This document shows, one piece after another, positions 36,101 to 48,100 of a stretch of DNA of 64,000 bases. Numbering within the stretch: the first letter of the stretch is position 1; each line of letters starts with the position of its first letter. The notes under the pieces were generated by a model. That model saw nothing but the letters and a program-made list of their open reading frames with translations. It ran no database searches and was not told the origin of the DNA. The position numbers and the translations under genes were made by a program. This DNA comes from Stictocephala bisonia (taxonomy: Eukaryota > Arthropoda > Insecta > Hemiptera > Membracidae), in NCBI GenBank assembly GCA_035578905.1, contig JAQJVL010000567.1, forward strand, positions 480,354 to 544,353, in the 5' to 3' direction.

Positions 36101-39100
36101 TATGTTATCTGGCACCTTTTTTATTCACATTTGATGTAGGTTTCTTTTCGATGTCACTACTTTTTGTAACATTAATCACATAATTTGCTAGTCGTTATCT
36201 TACTAACTTTTGTTGATTGTGTTATCCACATTTGTAAAAGGATTTAGTTTGAAATCATTGGGGTTTCAAGCTCATATGCCATACATGATCTCTTATTCAA
36301 AATATGATATTCATCTAGTTGTAAGTTATACAAGTTTAATCTCTCTGCATTTATTCATGAAAGATTTTCTGCCACACATACTACGAAATCCCACAATCAT
36401 ATCAGTTTGATTGTTGAGAACCTTTAACGTTGGTGAAAATTGTTCGCTACCATTATTTTTAATATAGTGATGAAGTTTTTTGAGATAAGTTCATAATTTT
36501 TTGTGTTGTATTTTTAACTATAATTGGACTGGACAGAAAACAACCTGCGTCTTATATTTAGCGCATATAGGGGTCTCAGCAGTAGAAGGGAAACAGTACA
36601 CCACTCTGTCACCTGTGGTATTACTGCAGCAAATGGCAACGTCCCACTACTTCGCTACAATACACAGAAAAGCGTATCTGTCAAAAATTGCACATCCAAT
36701 AATATGTAAATAAAACATTATCCCTAGAGCTGGCATGAAACGAATTTTCGTCACCAAAACAGACATGTCGTTTTTATTAACATTTCGGCAATAAACTTCA
36801 TAAAATGACTTTTAATCATTATATTATGAAAGAGCATCACCTATAGTATTAATTTATAATTTTTATTAATTTTTAAATTTTCTTTACTAAACAAATAAAA
36901 AATCTTTATCTATGGTCGGCAACAAGCTGTCGCGAACTTATTACCACTTAGCCATTGTGGCATTGCACAATGTCAACAATGGCTAGGTTTGTTTGTTTTG
37001 TTAATACATATGTAAATAAGGTGGTATTTCAAATTTATTATTTTATTTTAGTTTTAGCTACCATTCTTACACAAATATTTATTTTATCACATCAAGTTGA
37101 TTTATAATGATGGAGTGTAAATCTTAACAGACATGCGCACTTTGACAGAAAAGTAAAACTGCACACTTTTAATTTCAGGTCATATAAAAAAGAAAATTAT
37201 AGGTAATTGTTATGAAAACTATATATTTTTGTTATCAGAATAACATTATGAACAAACTATACATTTACGCTTTTATCACATAATGTACCAGTTAACAGTT
37301 AGACAAAGGAATTTTTTTTCAAATTAATTTCAATATATAAACATGTTTGTTACATGTGACCTAAAAAAATTATGTCTATGGAAAACTAAAATCAATCATA
37401 TTATATTGTATCCCAGGTATTTGTGAATAAAATAAAATACAAATGATTACATTTGAACCATTAGTTATGAAATGGGATAAGTTACAAAAAACATCTGCAA
37501 ATAAGCCAAATAGAGGCTGCCAGCACAGAAGTGCACATTGCCAGCTCTAGGGTTAACATAAGTAGTGACAAATATTATTTCAATTTGAAGGTAGTTAACT
37601 GGACATTTATAAGTATTTCAAATATAATATAATAAAAAGACAATAATATAGCAAATTAAATTATAATACCTGAATATAACTTAAAAATGACAAAAAACCC
37701 CTTTACATCAGCTGATTCCTCACTACTATTACAGCTCCTTTTGTCCCTTATGGGCGGGACTGAATAGCCATTTTGTGGCCTACTGTCTGTACTCAAGTAT
37801 TCATGACGATGAAATGGTAAACTGGTGGTGTTAAAATGTCGGTCCAGTCGTGGGAGAAGAGTAATTTTCTCTCTGTTTCACTCACACGGTTAACTTTATT
37901 ACTCTCACACTAGTGCTTTCATTAGGTTGCGATCTAAGTGGCCAAACTGTTGTTCAAACATTAAAAAAATCCAAGAAATTCAAAACTTGCTTTCCTGAAG
38001 TTGGACGGAGTCTTAGCCAGCTTATAAATAATAAAAATTAAAAACTAACCATTAGTCATTAAATATAAAATTAAAGATAAGTGAGAAATTTGTATAAGAA
38101 AACTTGAATATAATTCACCAAATACCTGTCTTTTACAATAAATTCCTCAAGCCAAGCATCCAAGCTTTCTAAGTCATATATAATTCCAATGGTGCTGCTG
38201 GTTAATTGCTTGTACATAATAACCAACTGAAATGATCATTGCTTGTTTTGAAAACTGTCTCAGTTGACAAGATAAGATAAAATAACTTTGCGATTTTACT
38301 TCTCCACAGTATTTAAAATGTCAAACTAAAAACCGAAGATAGTTCAGTTGCTATTGGATTAAAATCATGTGATTACCTATAGAAAATAAATGGTATCTCT
38401 CAAAAGTTGTAGATTGTCATGACATAGTTTAAATTCCCTATGATGCATGGCATTGTACAGTTTATTATTTGTCATTAATGGTACATAATATGTATATCTA
38501 GGTTGAGCTTTGCCACAGAGGTTTACAAGCATGCTGGCAATCCATAGCATTAGTGCAGTATCTGCTCTATCTAACTGGACGGACAAATGCTCACTCTATA
38601 TTGTTAACCACTGCCAACCTTTCACTGCAGTATTGCCCAGAGGAGTTGAAAGCTCCTATTTCTTGGCGTCAAGTGATATCGTAAGTTGGTGCAAGTTCAT
38701 ACAATTTATTAGATTTTTTTTAAATTCAAGTAAGAAACTTAATGTAACTAAGTTACTATTTCTTTTGGATTTTTTCATTTTGTGTTGGTATATCAAGTTT
38801 TATAGTATTCATAGGTAGCTTCTCAGATATATTCTTCTGGCCAGTCTTCGTGGAACTTACTCAAAAAAGAATCTGAATGGCATTTTTCTTCTTCTTTTTT
38901 TTATTATAATTGCTGATAGGTATGATACACTATGTAGTTTTTAAATCTTTTTGTAGGCCTGGTGTTACTTACTTACTTACTTACTGCAGTGGCCATAGGT
39001 ACCTCAGATGGTACACATTGCTTCCAGCTTTCTCTATCCTATGCTATTCTTCATTTCTGCCTAGCTTCCTCAAGTCCCGTCGCACTTGGTCCCTCCATCT

Positions 39101-42100
39101 CAGTTAGGTCTGCCTGCAGGCCTTCTGGGTTCTTTAGTACACTGCTTATGGTAGTGCCATCTTCTCGTCTGAGAACATGACCTGCCAATCTAATACGTCT
39201 GCTTTTTACCTCAGCTGTTATATCTGGGTCTTTATATAGGTCTCTAATTTCAAAATTATGCCTGATTCTCCAGATTCCATCTTCTTGAGTTGGGCCATAT
39301 ATTTTCCTGAGAATTTTGTTCTCCAAAGTTATTAGCCGCTTTTCTGATGTTTTGCTCATTACCCAACACTGATCCATACAATAGTGTTGGTCTAATTATA
39401 GTTTTATAGACTTAATTTAATGTTCCGGGATAACAGCTTTGAGCTCAAAATTTTGTTACATGCATAGAAGCTTCTATTTGCGGTATTAAGTCTGTTAGTT
39501 ATCTCAAGTTCTTCATTATTATCATTTGTTAATAAGACTCCTAGGTAGGTGAAGTTGTTCACTTTTCGGAACACATGGTTATCTATTTGTAGAACTTCAT
39601 TTACCTCTTCTTGGTTATCTTGTCTACCCCATTTCATATATTTTGTTTTTGAATAATTTATTTCAAGGCCAGCCTTTTTAGTTTCCTCAATCAATATCCT
39701 AACTATATCTTCTAAGTCTTCTTTTCTGTGTGCTAATATTGCAACATCATCTAGAAAGGCTAAAATATTTATTTTCTTTCCTATCTTAATCCCTACTTCT
39801 GAGCTTTTAACTTTCTGTAATGCTTCTTCTAATGCAATGTTGAAAAGTATTGGTGATATTCCATCTCCTTGTCTCACTCCTGTGTCTACTGAGAAAGCCT
39901 CTGACACTTGTCCTTCCACTTTTACTTTGCATTTTGAGTCTTGGACATTTAATGAGGCCATTTTTATGAGTTTTTTTTGGAATTCCTTGTTTTACATTGT
40001 TTTACAAAGTTTTTTTCTGTCTAAAGTGTCGTAAGCTTTTGTAAAGTCTATGAAAATACAGTAAAAGGATTGTTTAAATTCATAGTATTTTGCTATTGCT
40101 TCTTTTAAAATGAAAATTTGATCTATGGTAGACTTTCCTTTTGTAAAGCCAGCTTGATGTTCTCCAATGATGGTTGGTGTGTATTCTTCTAATCTCCTCT
40201 GCATAATTTTTGACAATACTTTCTAAGTTACATTTAAAAGAGATATACCTCTGTAATTATTACACTCCTGTTTACTGCCTTTTTTGTGTATGGGAACTAC
40301 TAAGGCTTCTTTCCATTCATCTGGTGTGTCTTCTGATTCCCATACTTTTATGACCAGCTTGTGAATTTGTTCTGCTACGCATTTCTTCCCTGCTTTTAAC
40401 ATCTCTGCTGCTATTCCGTCTTCTCCCAGTGCTTTGTTGTTTTTCATGTCCTTTATTGCTCTTGTTACTTCTTCTGCTGTTGGTGGGGTTATCTGAGGTT
40501 GTACATTCTGGTATATTTCACCTGTTTCTTCTTCCTTTGCCTGAATTTCTCCGTTTAAAAGGTCTTGGAAGTACTCCCTTCAAACCTTTATTCCTTCCTA
40601 TTTCTGGATTATGCTTTGTCCAGTTTTATCCTTGATTCCATAGGTGTTTGGGGTGAAGCCTTTTTTAAAGAAACGAATGGAACAGTAAAAATCTCTTGCA
40701 TTGTTTGCTGTTCTATCATCTTCTGCCTTTTCTAATATTTTGTTGATCCACTCTCTCTTTTTTCGTCTCAGTATTTTTACAGTTTTTTTGGCTTGTGTTT
40801 TGTAGTTTTCTTTTAGGTGATCTTGTTGGTTATTCATCCACAATTCTTTCGCTTCTTTCCTTTTTCTTACTACACTCTTCATCAAACCAAGGTTTCTTAC
40901 TAATTTTTTCCGTATTCCACATACCTCCTCTGCACATTTGTGAATAGTCTTTTTGAAGTTTTTCCAGCTTCTTTCTACAGTGTTTTCTTCTTGGGGGGTT
41001 TCTTCATTTAGTGAATCTAATACTTGAAATCGGTTTGTTAACTTAATTTGATATTCTTTTTCCTTTCACTTGTCTTTTAATGAGTCCATATCAATCCTGG
41101 CTACTTTATCTGAATTTTTACTTTTCTCAGTGTTCAATCTTTGGTGTATAATGACCAAGACTAGATAATGATCAGTTCCAAATTCCACTCTTTTAATACT
41201 TCTGACATTTGTGATAGTTCTTAAGTGTCTACGGTCGATCAGAACATGGTCAATCTGGTTCTTTGTGACATCATTTGGTGAGGTCCAAGTTGCTTTATGG
41301 ATATCTTTTCTAGGGAAGGACGTGCTCATAACTTTCATATCTCCTGCCACCGCAAGGCTAAGTAACCTTACTCCATTTTCATTACTTTTTTCATGTAGAC
41401 TTTCCTTTCCAGCAACATCTTTCCATATAGATTCTTTTCCTAATTTTGCATTAAAATCGCCCATTAGTATTTTAATGTCATAATTTGATAACTTTCTCCA
41501 CTCTTCTTCCACCAGTTCATAAAAACTGTCCTTTTCCTCGTCATCTGCATCTTCTGTTGGTGCGTATACATTTATTATCGATATATTCTTGATTTTCCCT
41601 TAAGTCTAATATTGCACAATCTTTCTCATTTAGCTTCAAAAAATATCACAGAATTTTCAAGTGTTTTGCTCACAGCAAATCCCACTCTTCTTTGGTATCT
41701 CTCTGTATCACATCCATTATAGTAAATAATATAATTGTTAGTATTTATTTTGCCTGCCAATGGCCACCGGGTCTCTTGTAAGGCGACTAGGTCTAAATTG
41801 TAACTATGTCGTTCATCCGACAAAATGTCCGATGCTCCTGGTATTGCTAAAGTTCCAATGTTCCAAGTTCTGAATCTGCAACGCCTTCTTGATCGCTGGG
41901 GTCCGTTCCGTTTTTCCTGTCCTAAATCCGAGGCATTAAGAGGTGGGTTGTTGGCCTGACGCTCAACCCCCAACCTGGAGGACCAGGAGATTATATTCAG
42001 AGTCACCTTCTCCTAGGTTAGCTGCTTTCTATACAGCTCAAAGATCCTAACCTAACCTCGGTTTTACATCAGAGTTTCCTTCTCCTAGCCTTTGGTGCAC

Positions 42101-45100
42101 AGACCCTATCGTACAAGGCAGTACGGGCAGTGCTTATTTAATGGCAGCACTTCCTCGCCATGACACAGCTCTATCATCAGGCTCTTGTGGATTTTGTTGA
42201 GTGTGACCACGCCACAGATCACCCTCCCACGCCCTCTAAATGGTGCCGCCTCAGTCCGGGACTACTTATTCAGGTTTCCCCTATTCGCAGCTGACCACCA
42301 TATCTGGTGGAACGTCCGCTATCCGCCACCTGCGACCTGTCCAATACCTGAGGCTCGTTTTCCTAACTGGGTGGAGGCCTCAGGTGGAGGCCTGGTGTTA
42401 AGCATAGAATAATAATCTAAAAGTGTTATTCTAAATTAAAATAAACATGTCAAATTTGGGGCACTAGGCCTAGGATACCTGATAAACTTGGTAGACTGGT
42501 ACACTGTAGAAAGAGATACAATCACATCACAAAGAATTGGACAGTGACAGTGAATTTCAGGCCCACTGACCTCTTCTTCAGTCTCTAGACAACAGGATAT
42601 ATAGTCACATTTGAGTAGGTGGATGAGGTGTTACCAACTGTAGAGCACTTAAAGTTCTGATTGTGGCTCATGCTATGGGATGAAACAGGTTTTTCAGGGT
42701 TATTTATCTTTCAGTCCATTCATACGTTTACGGAGGGTTTCTGTGGTTTGGCCTATATATTGAGATGGGCAAAAATTACACTGGAGTTTATAAATGTGTT
42801 ACTGGTGTCACAGATATAATGACCATTAATTTTATATTGAATAGAAGTGGAAGAGCTCATAAATTTAGTGGCTGGTTTATGGATAGTGCATGTTTTACAA
42901 CTCTTCTTATTGCAGGGAAAAGAGCCTTGAGCTGTGGATGATGGCCGAAGAGGTGTGTTGGGATCAGGTAATTTTGTGTGGACTAAAATCTATTTAAAAT
43001 TTTTGAAGCCATCTTTAAGAATAATATTTAACTTTTGTAGCCCATGGTGGTAGGTGGTAACTAGGGGTAGGCGGGTGGATTTCTTTCTGGTTGTTTATTT
43101 GAGGTTTGAGTCAATCTAATTATTTATTTATCTTCAACATTCTTACAGCCTCACCCCAAACAAAATTTTTAATACTTGGAATATTTAAAAATCTTGGAAT
43201 ATTTAAGTACATTCACAAACATCCATGAGTGGTTGGCTCACATGCTTGCCCACCCAGCTCAACCAGACCCCACACTTCTGGAATTCATGCAGCTCAATCC
43301 ACTCTCTAACCTCCTCCCCAAAGCAGGCTCATTTTTCTATAGCTTTCATATATTCATGAAGAAACTCCATTTTAGTGACTAACATTTTAGTGACTAAAAA
43401 AAGTCTTATTACAAATTTATGTTCTATGTTTTGTAATTGATAGAAGTAGTACACCTCTTTGTATATTACCAGAACTAATTTGGGACAAGAAAGTATTTTT
43501 TTGGAGATGTTAGAAGCTAAGTTTGATTCGATAATAAACATGCAACAAAGTAAAAATATGATATCTGTGGACATTTCTTATTTTCAAAACACCTAGCTGT
43601 ACAAGTTAAGGAGTCTCATGATCATGTCAAAGTAAGCTGAAAATGGCACAAATACAATAACACTTTGCACCTTTCAGTCTCTCCGAGATCTTAACACTCA
43701 TATCATTATTGACTACATCACAGTAGTTGAAATGAGATAACACCAGAGTCTTCACCAGAATAGCTTAAACATTGAATGTAATAAATAAAGCAAAGCACTT
43801 TAAACTATGGATGCAAGTAAATACTCTGTTGCAAGTTGCCGTAACTGTTTCGTTCCATGACAGTGTCTTGTTGATAGTAGAACCAAGGTTTTTTACACTG
43901 TCACAATGTTCCAGTTTGTAGTTATTCAGTATTGGAAAAGTTTAATCTTTGGTGTGGCTACAACTAAATCAACTAATGGCTCTACGAGTAAAATACACAA
44001 GAACTAACTAAACGTAGCAATCCACCTAAAGTACGAATCGTATCAGTGAAAGATAAATATTCAGTAGCCCTCCTTTTTTGTGATCGTATTTTAGAGTTCA
44101 TTTTATGAAGTGTTGTAGTTAAAAAGTAGGAGCTTCATGCTCACTCTGGCATCTTTATCATCTATTTTAAAATCACATTTTAAAAAACTTAAAATTCCAA
44201 CTGTTTTTGCACTATATATTCTTGCTGCAATATTAACAGCAGAGGAGTCTGTACAATGCTCAGTTGTCAAGAATCAGACATACATTACCAGATATTCGAA
44301 GTACAGACTAACATAACACCATGACCTACAATTCTATAACAAATAGTCCAACTTATGTAGGGATAACATTTCTCAAAATAATTCCAGATCACATCAAATC
44401 GAAACAAAATTTATCAAAATTAAAACAAAAACTATCAAGCAACCTTACAGTACAAGCATTTTATTCAAAAGAAGAATTTTATTTATTAGACAATAAACAT
44501 TGATTTGTAACCCTCTAGACATTAAACTTATTACTATTATTTAGACCACAAAACAATTTATAAATAGCATATGTAAGCTAGTATTGAGCTTCATTATCAT
44601 AGAATCTTTGTGACTACTAATGTATTACACTAGTGTGTACAATTATTATCAATAATGAATAAATAAACTAATTGAATAAACCAAATTAAATTTTGTGGCA
44701 GTTGCTGCAGCCTTAAGAACTTTAAGAAGGAACGACTTTATATTTTTGTTAGTCGATTTGTTAATATCTGTTTTACTAATGAAGGAGTCCAAAAGAGAGT
44801 CTGCGTCTTCTAGGCCATAGTGCAACCGAAGCTCTACAGTTGGCTGCATTTTTCCTCCAGTGTCTGCAGTGGTGGCATTCTGATACCTTCAGTCACCAAA
44901 TTGCCACTACACCTGTGCCTCCTCCTCCTCAGTCCAAAGTAAGTGTTACAGTAGCTTAACTCTTTAAGGGCTCTGGTTCACTGATATGTCCAAAAATGTT
45001 TGCTTAAATCAGTAAAAGATGCAAAGATAGTAAGTAACCAGCAAAGTACAGTACATTATTCAACAAAATCGTAGTACTTAATTCCTTATTAATGATGATT

Positions 45101-48100
45101 TTATAAATATATACTTATGTTGTTGTTGTCTTAATCAACTTGAAATGTTGAAGGAACATGTACTAAGTTTTGTATTCAAATTTAAATGAAATATTAATAA
45201 AAATTAGCAGGAATAATTTATGAACATTCTCTTTTAGTTAGATTTAAAATAGATCATTAAAACACTTTTCAGGATTTACTGATGATTATTATTTAACAAG
45301 AAAATACTGTCTGTAAAGTTTTTTCTATGCATGTTTTTAAGTTTTAAAATCAACATAAATTGTTTAAAACTTGTAGTGCTTCACTAGAGTTAAATCATAT
45401 GACCAATTAAAGCTTATTGGATTAAGTCAAAGTCAAAATCTCTTTATTTACAATTTTCATAGAGAAATTTATTGACGATTATTGGAGTTAAAAATAAAAG
45501 TCAGTCATATAGATGTGATACCCTAACACAACGTTGTGTGTATTTTAAGGAGAACATGAAGGATTTCTTGAGTGTGTATGATCGTGGATAACCCGTGTAG
45601 TCTGGCTAACTGAGCTCAACTGTTCCTCAGAAAGAGTTGTTTATTAATAGCCCAACAGCCAGCGTAATTAAGGGACCTACAGCTTTACTACCTGTATATT
45701 CAAACTCATATTATACACATACAGTTATGTATAGCAAACAAACATATTTACATCTCAAGGTATTAGTGATGAATGTGACAACTTATAATGTTTTAGGAAC
45801 CAAAACTGAATAGTTCACATTCAGGCGTCTGCCCGTTATGTAAAGAACCATGGAAAATAGAAACTGTACTACTTACATCAGGGTAAGAGAAATTATTTTT
45901 CAAGATTAATTAAATAATTAAGTTTAAATTCATATTAACAACAAGTGTCAGTTTTGGATGTCTACCAGACAATAATACCATAATAATTTAATGTAACATG
46001 TCTTTTATTGTCGAAATATATTTTATACTATAAAAATAAGTTTCAGTATGTAAATTGAAGTTTATATTTAGTTCAATTGCTATTATAAGATACCAGGTAA
46101 TTTACAATTTTAATATCTGCCAAAATTACAGTCCTTTGGTCGACAATTCTAGACTTGCTCGGGGTATTTTTTATATTGGTGACAAACGAACAACCAAATG
46201 CCAACAACGTGCGATAACGAAACAATAAGGACAGTTTTCTGGTTTGTGCTTGCTGCAATAATATCAGACTGATGAAGAACCAGTTATGTAATTTATTTTT
46301 GAAAAATAGTTTCTTAAAACCTTCAACATTCAAATAGCAAATATTTGATATTATGAAGTCAATGAGAAACTTTAGTAATTATTAATTTTTATATTTTGAT
46401 GCCTTTCATAAACAAAATTTCCATCATCAGACAGCGCACACAACTAAATTAATTTTATTTACATTAATATTATGTTATGAAAATAGTTAAAATGTTATTA
46501 CTAAATGAATGTATTAAATTTTACTGTTGCTTTCTTTATACTTTTTTTAACTAACATGTAAATTAAACAGACAGTAAGAGAAAATAGCCGTATCACAAAA
46601 GAAGACCGTATCACACAATTGACAACACCGCCTCAATTGTTATTTGGCGTTTTTCTGAAAATGCTGTGATTTTTTAGTATTTCACAGACTCTGGCATATA
46701 CAAAAAATTAAAACAAGGTAGTACCTATCAATACAAAGTATTATATATCAATGTATTCAAAATCAAACAAGGAACATAAGAAATAACATATTGAGTGAAT
46801 TACGTAAACTTGTTTAAGTAGTAGGCTCTCAAAGTTTATTCCTTTTTTGTTTTGTTACTTTACTGACTACCACATGTACACTTGCTAAATATAACAAAAA
46901 ATAAATTTATGTACTTTGAAACAAATATAAAGTTATAATCCATTAAATAAAATGAAAAACTAAAATAAATAAATAAAGAGACCATAACAGCACCTGACTC
47001 TCTCCTGATTGCTGCCACATATATTTGAGGTATGCAATTTTCCCCAACAGCAGGGAAATCAAAATACCATTAATTATAATACTTGGCATACTTCGGTACT
47101 ATAACAAATGTCACTGTCTTACTACTGGTACCAATTGTAAAATGATTATTTACCGATTTTTACCACGTAGTGCGAAAATAAAATGTGCATGTTAAAAATC
47201 TGCATGATCATGCGTTTGGTTTTGGCATAATGATCTGCTCAGTTATGTTTTGGCACACAGAGGAATAAGGCATTAGTAGCAATACAGCAATAGATATAAG
47301 TACAAACAACACTATAGCACATTTTTAATTTACTATTATCTTTTTCTAGTGCATAAACAATGTATTTTAAAAATGAAATACCATAAATATACTAGAAAAA
47401 GTTTAACTTTAATATTTATAAAATTTAATATACTCTTACCATTTATTTTATACAAAAGTAGATTTCCCATCCAATGTTAAATGTTGAGTTTCAAAATATC
47501 AGCTGTTTTTGTGGTCTATTGTGGAGCGCTAGTGTAGTCCCGTGTAAATGTAATGCAGTTTAAACAAGCTGTGGTTGCGGGCCTCACTAACTTAACAAAA
47601 TTATAGGCACAAATATTCCTATTAGATGGAATATCTATTGTAGGTGTATATAATCAAGGCACTTACCTAAATCAGCTGAGCTTTGAGGCAACTTTGTCAT
47701 TGCCTTTATAAACTAATATTTGTCAAGTAACTCATTTAAAACTATTAATTATTTAAACGAACTAAATAGACCAACATGTGTTGTAGCTCTATGATGCCTA
47801 TTGCTGGGCTTAGAAAGTACAGCACAACACTCATTCATGAGAGCATTGTGTTGCTATCTTGATTCAATTTTCTATGCAGTGGCTTTAATGTTAATGGTGA
47901 GCTTGATATAGATATATACATTAGAATTTCCTGTCCATTGATCTGTGGGGGGAACTTATTCAGTCATAGTGAGAGGAAGATCAGTACAGTACAAGATGAA
48001 CATTACTGATAAATATCTCCAGGCCAGGATTTCTAACTCAGATTCAAAGTCCTGACACCCAGCCATCAGCTCTCCTTCCCATTTATTGAAAAACTAAGAG

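Larger units (their letters stand above)
34498..39834. repeat. Long duplicate block B (right of scaffold gap)
   Basis: Partner of 28982-34329. It continues seamlessly at 39835 into the rest of the LINE, whereas block A joins the unique left flank. The natural single-copy reading is left flank, one block, right flank. Confidence 0.93.
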
